Assembly: GCF_000695625.1 (NCBI RefSeq)
Contig: NZ_JMQI01000028.1
Span: forward strand, 62,001 to 126,000
Direction: 5' to 3'
Length of the DNA: 64,000 bases
Source: Amycolatopsis rifamycinica
GTDB lineage: Bacteria; Actinomycetota; Actinomycetes; Mycobacteriales; Pseudonocardiaceae
Positions within the stretch are counted from its first letter, which is position 1, and the number at the start of each line of letters is the position of its first letter. The translations under genes were made by a program, and so were the position numbers. This document shows, piece after piece, positions 26,793 to 35,140 of this stretch. Below the pieces are notes generated by a model. The model did no database searches and was not told where the DNA came from. It saw only the letters and a program-made list of their open reading frames with translations.

Positions 26793-27679
26793 GCGAGCTG
26801 CACCGTCCACTCGGGACCCTGTCCGACGGCGCCGACCCGGTCCGGCTGACCCCGGACACCGCCGGGTGGCGGTACTCCGGGCTGCGGGTGCTCTCCCTGG
26901 CCCCCGGCGAGACGCGGGTCCTGCACACCGGCGAGTTCGAGGCGTTCGTGCTGCCCCTGGCCGGTTCCGCGACCGTCCGGGTCGACGGGCGGGTCTTCGA
27001 CCTCCGCGGCCGCGACTCGGTCTTCACGCGGGTGACGGACTTCGCCTACGTGCCCCGGGACGCCGAAGTCGAGTTGTCGACAAGGGACGGCCTTGAAGTC
27101 GCGCTGCCGATGGCGCGCTGCACCCGGCGTCTCGACCCGGAGTACGGGCCGGCCGAGGACGTGCCGGTCGAGGTCCGCGGCGCCGGGCAGGCGACGCGGC
27201 AGGTGACCAACTTCGGCGTGCCCGGGGTGTGGGACCACGCCGACAAGCTCAACGCGTGCGAGCTGATCACGCCGGACGGCAACTGGTCGTCCTACCCGCC
27301 GCACAAGCACGACGAAGCGAGCGAGTGCGAGGTCGTCAACGAGGAGATCTACTACTTCCGCATCGCCGGCCGCGACGGCGTGACGCCGTCCCGCGAAGGC
27401 TTCGGCCTGCACCGGACGTACACGAGCGACGGCGAACTGGACGAGGACGTCGCCGTGCGCGACCACGACGTCTTCCTCATCCCGCGTGGTTACCACGGGC
27501 CGTGCGTGGCCGCGCCGGGCTACCCGATGTATTACCTGAACGTCCTGGCCGGACCGGCTCCGGAACGTTCGATGGCGTTCTGCGACGACCCCGCGCACGG
27601 CTGGGTCCGCGACACGTGGGCGACGCAGGACCTCGATCCGCGGTGCCCCGTCACGAGTCACGAAGGGCGTGTGCAGTGA
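26789..27679 (+). CDS. iolB: 5-deoxy-glucuronate isomerase
   Basis: A 296-residue bicupin isomerase of usual length. The metal site is visible in SSYPPHKHDEASECEVVNEE (His, His, Glu ligands) with a later His in IPRGYHGPCVAAPGYPMYYL, and the N-terminal half has the first cupin (VLHTGEFEAFVLPLAGSATV). IolB converts 5-deoxy-glucuronate to 5-dehydro-2-deoxy-gluconate, the IolC substrate. GTG 26789 and its stop both overlap neighbours by 4 bases. Confidence 0.95.
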   Translation: MSELHRPLGTLSDGADPVRLTPDTAGWRYSGLRVLSLAPGETRVLHTGEFEAFVLPLAGSATVRVDGRVFDLRGRDSVFTRVTDFAYVPRDAEVELSTRDGLEVALPMARCTRRLDPEYGPAEDVPVEVRGAGQATRQVTNFGVPGVWDHADKLNACELITPDGNWSSYPPHKHDEASECEVVNEEIYYFRIAGRDGVTPSREGFGLHRTYTSDGELDEDVAVRDHDVFLIPRGYHGPCVAAPGYPMYYLNVLAGPAPERSMAFCDDPAHGWVRDTWATQDLDPRCPVTSHEGRVQ

Positions 27680-29580
27680 ACAGCTTCAGGGGTCCGGGGG
27701 CAGAGCCCTCGGCCGGGGTGCGGGGGCTCGGCCCCCGCAAAACACAGCAGTTGACGACGGCTCAGGCGCTGGTCCGCTGGATCCTCGCCCAGCGCTCGGA
27801 AACCCTCGACGGGCGCGAAGTCCCGCTGTTCCCCGGCGTCTTCGCGATCTTCGGCCACGGCAACGTTCTCGGCCTCGGCACCGCGCTGGAGGAACACCGC
27901 GGCGACATCCCGGTCTGGCGCGGGCACACCGAGCAGGGCATGGCGCTGGCCGCGGTCGGCTACGCGAAGGCCACGCACCGGCGGCAGGTGGGTGTCGTGA
28001 CGTCGTCGATCGGGCCGGGTGCGCTGAACATGGTGACCGCGGCCGGCGTCGCCCACGCGAACCGGCTGCCGGTGCTGCTGCTGCCGGGCGACACGTTCAC
28101 CAACCGGGCGCCGGACCCGGTGCTGCAGCAGATCGAGCCGTTCGGCGACGCGACCGCGACGGTGAACGACGCCTTCCGCGCGGTCTCGCGCTACTTCGAC
28201 CGGATCAGCAGGCCCGAGCAGCTGCTCTCGACGTTGCCGCAGGTCGCGCGGGTGCTCACGGACCCGGCCGACGCCGGGCCGGTGACCCTGGCGCTGCCGC
28301 AGGACGTCCAGGCCGAGACCTACGACTTCCCGGAGACGCTGTTCGAGCCGGTGACGCACCGCCCGCCGCGCCCGCGCCCGGACCGGCGTTCGGTCACCGA
28401 GGCGGCCGGGATCCTGCGGGCCGCCCGCCGCCCGCTGCTGGTGCTCGGCGGGGGCGTCCGGTACTCCGGCGCCGGGCAGCGCGCGCTGGAGTTCACGGAA
28501 CGGCACGGGATTCCGCTCGTGGAGACCACGGCGGGCCGGACGCTGGTGCCGCACGGGCATCCGCTGCACGCGGGGCCGCTGGGCATCACCGGCTCGACGT
28601 CGGCGAACGTCGTCGCGGCGGCCGCCGATGTCGTGCTGGCGGTGGGGACGCGGCTGCAGGACTTCACGACGGCGTCCTGGACGGTCTTCTCGCCCGGCGT
28701 CCGGCTGGTGTCGCTCAACGCGGCCCGGTTCGACGCGGTGAAGCACGGCGCGCTGTCGGTCGTCGGGGACGCCGACGCGGGCCTGACGGACCTCGCCGCC
28801 CAGCTGGAGAGCTGGCGCGTGGACCCCGCGTGGACCTCGCGCGCCGTGGGCGAACGGGCTTCCTGGGACGCGCACATCGACTCACTCCGGTCCGCCGCGG
28901 CGGAGCTCCCGTCGTACGCGCAGGTCGTCGGCGTGGTCAACGACCTCTCGGCGGCCGGCGACTACGTCATGACGGCCTCGGGCGGGCTGCCGGGCGAGCT
29001 GATCGGCGGCTGGCGTGGGTCCGGCTCGATCTCGATGGACGTCGAATACGGCTTCTCCTGCATGGGCTACGAGCTGGCCGGCGCGTGGGGAGCCGCGATC
29101 GCCCACCCGGGCCTGGTGACGACGCTGCTGGGCGACGGCTCGTACCTCATGCTGAATTCGGAGCTGTTCTCGGCCGCGTTCGCCGGTCACCCGTTCGTCG
29201 CCGTCGTCTGCGACAACGACGGGTACGCCGTGATCGCGCGGCTGCAGGAGGGGCAGGGCGGGAAGCCGTTCAACAACTTCTACGCCGACTGCACGACTTC
29301 GCACGCTTCGCCGCCGCGGGTCGACTTCGCGCGTCACGCGGAATCGCTGGGCTGTGTGGTCTTCACCGCGTCCGATCAGGACTCTCTGCGTTCTGCGTAC
29401 GCCTCGGCTCGCGAGGCGGCCGTCGCGGAGCAGCGTCCGGCGGTGGTCGTGGTGAAGACTCAGCCGTCGAGCTGGACCGAAGCCGGGGCCTGGTGGGAGG
29501 TCGGCGTGCCCGAGCACCTGGCCGGGCGCGAGGACTACGAGCGCGGGAAGGGCGGCCAGGTGCGTTACCTCGGGTCCTGA
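27676..29580 (+). CDS. iolD: Trihydroxycyclohexane-1,2-dione hydrolase (ThDP enzyme)
   Basis: A 634-residue thiamine-diphosphate enzyme that opens the ring of the diketone made by IolE. Family segments are LTTAQALVRWILAQ near the start, PLFPGVFAIFGHGNVLGLG, the active-site Glu in VWRGHTEQGMALAAV, and the ThDP motif LLGDGSYLMLNSEL with VVCDNDGY. GTG 27676 overlaps the iolB stop (GTGA). Residues 2-25 are unusual: they are encoded by a GC-rich repeat (about 27684-27745) with an 8-bp hairpin, giving an extra peptide (RGPGAEPSAGVRGLGPRK) that homologues are not expected to have. Alternative starts are GTG 27718 or TTG 27751. Confidence 0.93.
   Translation: MNSFRGPGAEPSAGVRGLGPRKTQQLTTAQALVRWILAQRSETLDGREVPLFPGVFAIFGHGNVLGLGTALEEHRGDIPVWRGHTEQGMALAAVGYAKATHRRQVGVVTSSIGPGALNMVTAAGVAHANRLPVLLLPGDTFTNRAPDPVLQQIEPFGDATATVNDAFRAVSRYFDRISRPEQLLSTLPQVARVLTDPADAGPVTLALPQDVQAETYDFPETLFEPVTHRPPRPRPDRRSVTEAAGILRAARRPLLVLGGGVRYSGAGQRALEFTERHGIPLVETTAGRTLVPHGHPLHAGPLGITGSTSANVVAAAADVVLAVGTRLQDFTTASWTVFSPGVRLVSLNAARFDAVKHGALSVVGDADAGLTDLAAQLESWRVDPAWTSRAVGERASWDAHIDSLRSAAAELPSYAQVVGVVNDLSAAGDYVMTASGGLPGELIGGWRGSGSISMDVEYGFSCMGYELAGAWGAAIAHPGLVTTLLGDGSYLMLNSELFSAAFAGHPFVAVVCDNDGYAVIARLQEGQGGKPFNNFYADCTTSHASPPRVDFARHAESLGCVVFTASDQDSLRSAYASAREAAVAEQRPAVVVVKTQPSSWTEAGAWWEVGVPEHLAGREDYERGKGGQVRYLGS
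27684..27745 (+). repeat. GC-rich interspersed repeat, copy A, inside iolD 5' end
   Basis: The stretch contains GGGGTCCGGGGGCAGAGCCC, then a perfect stem GCGGGGGC-TCG-GCCCCCGC (27720-27738). The same order of elements occurs, reverse-oriented, at 41941-42000 downstream of xdhC. Copy A lies within the iolB/iolD junction and is read in frame at the start of iolD. Similarity was judged by eye. Confidence 0.6.
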
Positions 29581-30518
29581 GTGACGGCCGGCGACGCGGC
29601 TCCGGCCACCAGTTGCCGCGGCGAGCCGGAGCCGTCCGCCGGGACCGCCCAGACGGCGTTGCCCAGCCCGTAGAGGATCGTGTGGCCGTCCTGCCAGAGC
29701 GCCTGGTCGTCGACGCTGCCGGTCTCGGCGAGCTCGGTCTCCGTCAGCGTCCCGAGGTCCAGGACGGCCAGCCGCCACACACCGTCGGCGACCTTCTTCT
29801 TGAAGGCGACCCGCTTGCCGTCCGGGGACAGCGACGGGCATTCGACGTTCTCGCGGACGGCCTTGCCCCGGTAGCGCCCGTAGTCGGCTTCGACGAGGTA
29901 CGTCCGGCCCTTGCTGCCGAGGGTGGCGTAGAAGCGGTTGCCGTCGGGGGCGAAAGTGATGCCCCAGTAGTTGACGTCGTGGGCGAAGTACCGCTTGCCG
30001 TCGACGAACACCGGGAGTTCCTCGATCGTCTTGACCAGCCGTCCGGTCTCGACCTCGTAGAGCCCGGCGCGGGTCGAGAAGCCGGTCTGCGCGTAGGAAT
30101 CGCCGGTGACGAACAGCGTCCAGTAGACGCGCTTGCCGTCCGGCGAAACGCGCGCGCGGCTCGGGGTGCCGGGCAGGGCTTCGGTGTGGCGGACGGCGAG
30201 GTGCTCGTCGAGGACGAGGACGTCGGTGATCGCCGGGAGCGTCCCGGGGCGGACAGCCAGGCACACCGCCGTCCGCTTCGCCACCGCGAACCGGTCGCAC
30301 TTCAGGTCGCCGAGCCGCGGTTTCGCCCGCGGATCGCCGAGCGGGACGGCGCCGACGCGGCCGGTGGCCGTGTCACGGAACAGCAGCTGCCCGGGGGCCA
30401 GGGTCAGCGCGGCGGCGGGTTCGGCGTCCGCGGTGCCGTGCCGCGCGCTGACGGTGTAGGTGACGGCGGCGGCGATGAGCAGGGCCGTGCCGGTGAGGGC
30501 GAGGACGAGTTTCTTCAC
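29565..30518 (-). CDS. Exported beta-propeller (TolB/WD40-like) protein
   Basis: A 317-residue protein with an N-terminal signal or anchor (KLVLALTGTALLIAAAVTYT), then repeated propeller-like blades, e.g. SRARVSPDGKRVYWTLFV, WGITFAPDGNRFYATLG and CPSLSPDGKRVAFKKK, each with the SPDGKR pattern of TolB-type repeats. No enzymatic motif is seen; such proteins often bind partners or cell-wall material. GTG 30518 overlaps the MFS stop by 4 bases. The 3' end overlaps the convergent iolD by 16 bases. Confidence 0.8.
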   Translation of the reverse strand: MKKLVLALTGTALLIAAAVTYTVSARHGTADAEPAAALTLAPGQLLFRDTATGRVGAVPLGDPRAKPRLGDLKCDRFAVAKRTAVCLAVRPGTLPAITDVLVLDEHLAVRHTEALPGTPSRARVSPDGKRVYWTLFVTGDSYAQTGFSTRAGLYEVETGRLVKTIEELPVFVDGKRYFAHDVNYWGITFAPDGNRFYATLGSKGRTYLVEADYGRYRGKAVRENVECPSLSPDGKRVAFKKKVADGVWRLAVLDLGTLTETELAETGSVDDQALWQDGHTILYGLGNAVWAVPADGSGSPRQLVAGAASPAVTQDPR

Positions 30519-31744
30519 GGACGCACCGGTTTCACGAGAGCGGCGGCGAGTACGACGGCGGCCAGGCCACCCGCGGCGACGAGCACCGCGGGCCGCAGGT
30601 CCCACAGCGTCCACGCCAGTCCGAAGAGGACGGAGGAGAGCATCCGGGCCACGGCCTGGCCCGTCTGCACCACGGCCAGCCCGGTGGCGCGCAGGGCGGC
30701 CGGGACGAGCGGGCCGGCGGCGGCCATCAGGACGCCGTCGGTGGCCGCGTAGAACACGCCGTGCAGGCCGAGCGCGACGACGGGGAGCGCCGCGTAGGCC
30801 GGGCCGCAGAGCAGCACCAGGGCCAGGCACAGGGCCACGTGCCCGCCGAGGAACACCGGCCAGCGGCCGACGCGGTCGGCGAGCTTGCCGAGCGGCACGG
30901 CCAGCAGCAGGTAGACCCCGGCCGTGCCCAGCGGCAGCAGCGGGAAGTACGTCGCCGCGATCTCCCAGCGGCGCTGCAGGACCAGGTAGACGAACGAATC
31001 GCCGACCGTCACCAGGCCCAGCAGGGCCGCCCAGAGCGCGACGCGCCGGAAGTCCCGCTGCTTCAGCAGGCCGAACGCGGCCCGTGCCGACACCGCCGCG
31101 CGGTCCACGCTGCCCGGCCGGTCGCGGACGAACAAGGCCAGCAGCAACACGGCGATCGCCGCGACGCAGAAGCTGGTGAAGAACACGCTGGAGTAGCTGC
31201 CGAGGCTCACGGCGAGCACCGCCATCGCCACCAGCGGGCCGAGGAACGCGCCGACGGTGTCCATCGCCCGGTGCACCCCGAACGACCGGCCGAGGGCCGC
31301 CGGCTCGCTGCTGAGCGAGATCAGCGCGTCGCGCGGGCCGGTGCGCAGCCCCTTGCCGGTGCGGTCGGCGGCGAGGACCAGGCCGATGGCCGTGACCGAC
31401 GAACCGGCCGCGACCAGGCCGAGCTTGCACACCGCGGACAAGCCGTACCCGAACCCGGCGACGGCCTTGAGCCGCCGCCACCGGTCGGCGAGGTGCCCCC
31501 CGAACACCCGCACGACCGCGGTGGCACCCGCGTAGAGCCCGTCGAGCAGCCCGAACTGCAGCGGGTTCAGGCCGAGACCCAGCACCAGGTAGAGCGGGAG
31601 GACGGCGGTCACCATCTCCGACGAGACGTCGGTGACCAGGCTGACCATCCCGAGCGCCACGACGTTGGCGGACACCCGCTTCAGCGCCGGCTTGCGGTCG
31701 GTCCCGGACGCCACGTCCGAGGTACGGCTTGCCGCGATGTACAT
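30515..31744 (-). CDS. MFS transporter
   Basis: A 409-residue major facilitator protein with 12 predicted spans. Motif A is visible between spans 2 and 3 as GGHLADRWRRLKAVAGFGYG and again in the second half as GKLADRVGRWPVF. The RTGKGLRTGPRDALIS segment resembles that of the TMEM180/YfkF-like subset. Substrate unknown, probably efflux. ATG 31744 starts 9 bases after the phosphatase stop, and the gene overlaps the propeller gene, so the three form one minus-strand operon. Confidence 0.88.
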   Translation of the reverse strand: MYIAASRTSDVASGTDRKPALKRVSANVVALGMVSLVTDVSSEMVTAVLPLYLVLGLGLNPLQFGLLDGLYAGATAVVRVFGGHLADRWRRLKAVAGFGYGLSAVCKLGLVAAGSSVTAIGLVLAADRTGKGLRTGPRDALISLSSEPAALGRSFGVHRAMDTVGAFLGPLVAMAVLAVSLGSYSSVFFTSFCVAAIAVLLLALFVRDRPGSVDRAAVSARAAFGLLKQRDFRRVALWAALLGLVTVGDSFVYLVLQRRWEIAATYFPLLPLGTAGVYLLLAVPLGKLADRVGRWPVFLGGHVALCLALVLLCGPAYAALPVVALGLHGVFYAATDGVLMAAAGPLVPAALRATGLAVVQTGQAVARMLSSVLFGLAWTLWDLRPAVLVAAGGLAAVVLAAALVKPVRP

Positions 31745-31752
31745 GCCCGCGC

Positions 31753-33351
31753 CTACTGGTGGCAGGTGTAGGTCGGGCTGCTGTCGAGGACCTTGCCGTC
31801 GACGCCGATGAGCTGCGTCTGGAACGAGGTGTCCGTCATCGACAGCTTCAGGACGCCGAAGGTCTTCAGCAGCTTGGCGGTGGTGGCGTGCGCCGGGCTC
31901 AGGTTGTACAGGTTCGCGCCGCCGCTGCCGCCGACGATCTCGACCGGACCGTTGGCATCGGCTTTGCCGTCGGCGTTCTGCGGCACGAACCGCTCGTAGT
32001 CGTGGTCGTGGCCGTTGAGGACGAGGTCGACCTTGTTGGCCACCATCAGGTTCCACAGCTCGATGCTGTCGGTGTTGTCACCGTGGTCGCCGGAGCTCCA
32101 CCGCGGGTGGTGGTAGTACGCGGCGACGCAGCCCTTCCTGTTGTTGGCGAGGTCCTGCTTCAGCCAGGTGATCTGGGGCGGCTCGGCGAAGTCGTCGTGG
32201 GTGACGAAGTCGTTGGAGTCGAGGGCGATGAAGTGCCAGTTGCCCATTTCCCAGCTGTAGTAGCGCTGGCCCTGCGGCTTGGCGATGGCGCCGAAGTACT
32301 GGTCGTAGCCGGTGAACCCGGAGTAGGACTCGTGGTTGCCCGGAATCGGGTGCGTGATGCTCTTGAACTTGCCCCAGGTCTTGTCGTAGTAGTTCTTGAA
32401 GTCGGACAGGGTGGGCTCGTCGTACTGGTTGTCGCCCATGGTGATCACGGCCGCGGGGTTCATGGTCTCGACGAGCTTCGCGGTTTTGGGGTGGACGCAG
32501 CTCGAGCTGCTCGCGGTGCACTGTTCGGCGATGTCGCCGGCCGCGGCGAGGACGAAGCCCGCGCTCCCGGCCGCGGTCTTGACCGTGATCGGCGTGCTCG
32601 CGGGCGAGGCGTTGCCCGCGGCGTCGCGGGCGCGGACGGCGTAGGTGTAGCTCGTGGCCGGGGTGAGCCCGGTGTCGGTGTAGGACGTCGTCGCGCTGGT
32701 GGCGACCTTGGTGCCGTCGCGGAGGATGTCGTACCCCGTGACGCCGACGTTGTCGGTGGCGGCGCCCCAGGTCAGCAGGACGCTCGTGGCGGTCGCCGTC
32801 CCCGCGGTGAGGCCGGCCGGGGTGGACGGGGCCTGGGTGTCGCCGGAGGTGTCCGTGGTGCCGAACACCTGCATCTCCCAGAAGGAGTAGCCGTAGCTCG
32901 TGCCGCGGGTGAGGCCGACGAAGCGCACGAAGCGGCCGTGGGCGGTGAGGCCGCCGAGGTCGTCGATCTTGCCGTCACCGGCGTCGACGGTGGCGGCCGT
33001 GGTGAACGACGTGCCGTCGTCGGAGACCTCGATCCGGTACTTCTTCGCGTACGCGGCTTCCCAGTTGAGGACGACGCGGTGGATGCTCGCGGACTGGCCG
33101 AGGTCGATCCGCAGCCACTGCGGGTCGGACCCCTCGGCGCTGGCCCAGCGGGTGGTGGTGCTGCCGTCGACGGCCTTCGCGCCGGTGTACGACGAGCTTT
33201 CGACAGTCGAAGTAGCGACGGATTTTCCCTGCGACAGCAGGACATCGGCGGCCTCGGTGGTGGCGGCCGCGGCGATCGCCGACGGCAGCAGCACCACGGC
33301 GGCGATCACCGGGGTGAGTCGGGCTAGAGGACGTAGTCGGGTGGACGGCAC
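31753..33351 (-). CDS. Secreted metallophosphatase with discoidin and FN3 domains
   Basis: A 532-residue secreted protein. The signal peptide (LTPVIAAVVLLPSAIAAAA) is followed by an F5/8 type C carbohydrate-binding domain (about 36-165; STTTRWASAEGSDPQWLRID), a fibronectin type III domain (about 175-260; LLTWGAATDNVGVTGYDI) and a calcineurin-like phosphoesterase domain (268-520). Metal motifs are AAAGDI, ITMGDNQYDE, PIPGNHES, YYHHPRW and LNGHDHDYERF, as in purple-acid-phosphatase-like enzymes. It probably attacks phosphoesters outside the cell while bound to polymer. An exact 19-bp palindrome lies 58-76 bases upstream. Confidence 0.9.
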   Translation of the reverse strand: MPSTRLRPLARLTPVIAAVVLLPSAIAAAATTEAADVLLSQGKSVATSTVESSSYTGAKAVDGSTTTRWASAEGSDPQWLRIDLGQSASIHRVVLNWEAAYAKKYRIEVSDDGTSFTTAATVDAGDGKIDDLGGLTAHGRFVRFVGLTRGTSYGYSFWEMQVFGTTDTSGDTQAPSTPAGLTAGTATATSVLLTWGAATDNVGVTGYDILRDGTKVATSATTSYTDTGLTPATSYTYAVRARDAAGNASPASTPITVKTAAGSAGFVLAAAGDIAEQCTASSSSCVHPKTAKLVETMNPAAVITMGDNQYDEPTLSDFKNYYDKTWGKFKSITHPIPGNHESYSGFTGYDQYFGAIAKPQGQRYYSWEMGNWHFIALDSNDFVTHDDFAEPPQITWLKQDLANNRKGCVAAYYHHPRWSSGDHGDNTDSIELWNLMVANKVDLVLNGHDHDYERFVPQNADGKADANGPVEIVGGSGGANLYNLSPAHATTAKLLKTFGVLKLSMTDTSFQTQLIGVDGKVLDSSPTYTCHQ

Positions 33352-33742
33352 GTCGCGCTCCTTACGGGCCTGGCGGTGGCGGGCGGGCTGCGGCGTCGAG
33401 GTGGAACTGTTAGGAAAGTTTCCTAACTAAGCGGACTGTAACGAGGGCCTGAGCCGGCTGACAAGACGTGTCTTGCCCTTGAATCGGTCAAGAGGGTGAG
33501 TTTTCCCCGGTTTTCGCTGCTCAACGGCTGTGCCAGTGAGCGGCACACTGCTCCGCGCCCCGGGACTGCCGATTCTCAGCCGGCCTACGAAGGCGCCTGA
33601 CGGGCCGGCTCGATCGAGTTTGAGTTACGGCGCAACGGGTTCAGCAAGATCACCCGATCCAGCGATCGGCGTTCGCACACGTGTTCGGTAACTTGGTCCT
33701 ATGGCTCCTGACCCCCACGCCGGCACCGTCCGGCGAAGACCC
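33352..33742. other. Intergenic region upstream of the phosphatase
   Basis: This 391-base stretch holds no convincing gene. It contains the palindrome at 33409-33427, a shorter dyad CAAGAC-GT-GTCTTG (33462-33475), and an 8-bp inverted repeat AGCCGGCC/GGCCGGCT around 33580-33612 that might act as terminator of the flavin monooxygenase gene. Confidence 0.5.
33409..33427. promoter_or_regulatory. Perfect 19-bp palindrome upstream of the phosphatase operon
   Basis: GTTAGGAAAGTTTCCTAAC has perfect 9-bp arms around a central G and is markedly AT-richer than its surroundings. Its place between gene and probable promoter region suggests an operator controlling the phosphatase-MFS-propeller operon. 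The form is reminiscent of ROK-type sites near secreted polysaccharide-active enzymes, but no binding protein can be assigned. Confidence 0.55.
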
Positions 33743-34810
33743 TCACCCCTGCGAGCGCAGCAGTTTCCGGATTTCCGCCACCGCGGCCCGGCCGGCCCGG
33801 TTGGCCCCGACCGTGCTCGCCGACGGCCCGTACCCGACCAAGTGCAGCCGCGGTTCGAGCACCACCCGCGTGCCGTCCATGCGAATCCCGCCACCGGGTT
33901 CGCGGACGTGCAGCGGCGCGAGGTGGTCGATCGCCGCGCGGAACCCGGTGGCCCACAGGATCACGTCGGCGTCGAACCGCTCGCCGTCCGCCCAGACGAC
34001 CCCCTCGGGCGTGATCCGCTCGAACATCGGCCGCCGGTCGAGGATCCCGGCGGCCCGGGCGACCCGCACCTCCGGCGTCACGGCCAGATCGGTCACGCTG
34101 ACAACGCTTTCGGGCGGCAGCCCGGCCCGAACCCGCTCATCGACCTTGGCGACGGCGTTGCGTCCCCAGTCCTCGCTGAAGGGCTCGTCGCGCCAGACGG
34201 GCGGCCGGCGCGTGACCCAGACCGTCGCCCGGGCGAGCGGGCCGAACTCCATGAGCAGCTGCACGGCGGAAGCCCCACCCCCGACCACGACCACCCGCCG
34301 GTCACGGAAGTCTTCCGGCCCGGTGTAGTCGGCGGTGTGCAGCTGCCGCCCGGCGAAGGTCTCCTGGCCGGGGTAGTGCGGCCAGAAGGGCCGGTCCCAG
34401 GTCCCGGTGGCACTGATGACGGCCCGCGCGGCCCACGACTCGGCGGGGCTGGAGACCACCAGCCGCTCCCCCGCCCGCGTCACGGACTGGACGTCGACGG
34501 GCCGCACCACGGGAAGGTCATAGACGCTTTCGAAGCGCGCGAAGTATTCGGAGACGACTTCGGAGGCGGGACGGGTGACGTCCGGGCTGCCGAAGGCCAT
34601 CCCGGGAAGGTCGTGGATGCCGTGCACCTTCCCGAGAACCAGCGACGGCCACCGGTACTGCCAGGCACCCCCGGCCCGCTTCCCGTGGTCGAGCACAACG
34701 AACCCGCTCCGGTTGGCGAACCCGGCTCGCCGCAGGTGATAGGCGGCGGACAACCCGGCTTGCCCGGCCCCGACGACGACAACGTCCGTTTCGTGATCCG
34801 CGCCGCTCAT
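33743..34810 (-). CDS. FAD-dependent monooxygenase/oxidoreductase
   Basis: A 355-residue flavoprotein. The FAD Rossmann motif is VVVVGAGQAGLSAAYHLRR (about 10-28) and the NADP(H) motif is VVVVGGGASAVQLLMEFG (about 170-190). A final ATG motif-like stretch VILWATGFRAAIDHLAPL and the GYGPSASTVGANRAGR end fit the class B flavin monooxygenase / thioredoxin-reductase-like group, though the Baeyer-Villiger fingerprint FxGxxxHxxxWP is not complete (FAGRQLHTADY is present). Substrate unknown. It is monocistronic, separated from neighbours by over 300 bases on each side. Confidence 0.88.
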   Translation of the reverse strand: MSGADHETDVVVVGAGQAGLSAAYHLRRAGFANRSGFVVLDHGKRAGGAWQYRWPSLVLGKVHGIHDLPGMAFGSPDVTRPASEVVSEYFARFESVYDLPVVRPVDVQSVTRAGERLVVSSPAESWAARAVISATGTWDRPFWPHYPGQETFAGRQLHTADYTGPEDFRDRRVVVVGGGASAVQLLMEFGPLARATVWVTRRPPVWRDEPFSEDWGRNAVAKVDERVRAGLPPESVVSVTDLAVTPEVRVARAAGILDRRPMFERITPEGVVWADGERFDADVILWATGFRAAIDHLAPLHVREPGGGIRMDGTRVVLEPRLHLVGYGPSASTVGANRAGRAAVAEIRKLLRSQG

Positions 34811-35140
34811 ATGAAGTCCAACGACCTCGGCAACGCGGTATTTCGCGCCCTACATCACAGCGGCCGAGCCACTCACGGTCCGTGCCGGCGCCGACCACCT
34901 CGGCCCCTCACTCGAATGGCGCGGTGAGCGACTCATCGATCCACCTCGCACTCACGTTGCCACCGCCAGCCAACCCAGCCGCCCGCATTGGCCCGGCTCA
35001 GCGGACCTCCCCGGCCCACCGCCAACCACTCGGCCATCCGCCAGCCACCCCAACCCCCACGCAGCGGCCCAGGTCCCAGCCGCCTCCCGCACCCCACCGC
35101 CAACCACCCGGCCATCCGACGGCCCGGCGTTCCGCACCGC
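34811..35140. repeat. Gene-poor interval with a ~25-bp direct repeat
   Basis: No gene is supported here. A C-rich unit starting CCACCGCCAACCAC(T/C)CGG occurs at about 35016-35040 and 35094-35118 (78 bases apart, one mismatch over 25), with a weaker third copy near 34960. The tract is strand-asymmetric (C and A on the plus strand), similar in flavour to the tandem tract at 48057-48265. Confidence 0.45.

Noticed and set aside
34812..34927. Small plus-strand gene after ATG 34812 (38 codons)
   Set aside because: No ribosome binding site, Arg/Pro-rich tail and no family; likely chance frame in the monooxygenase promoter region.
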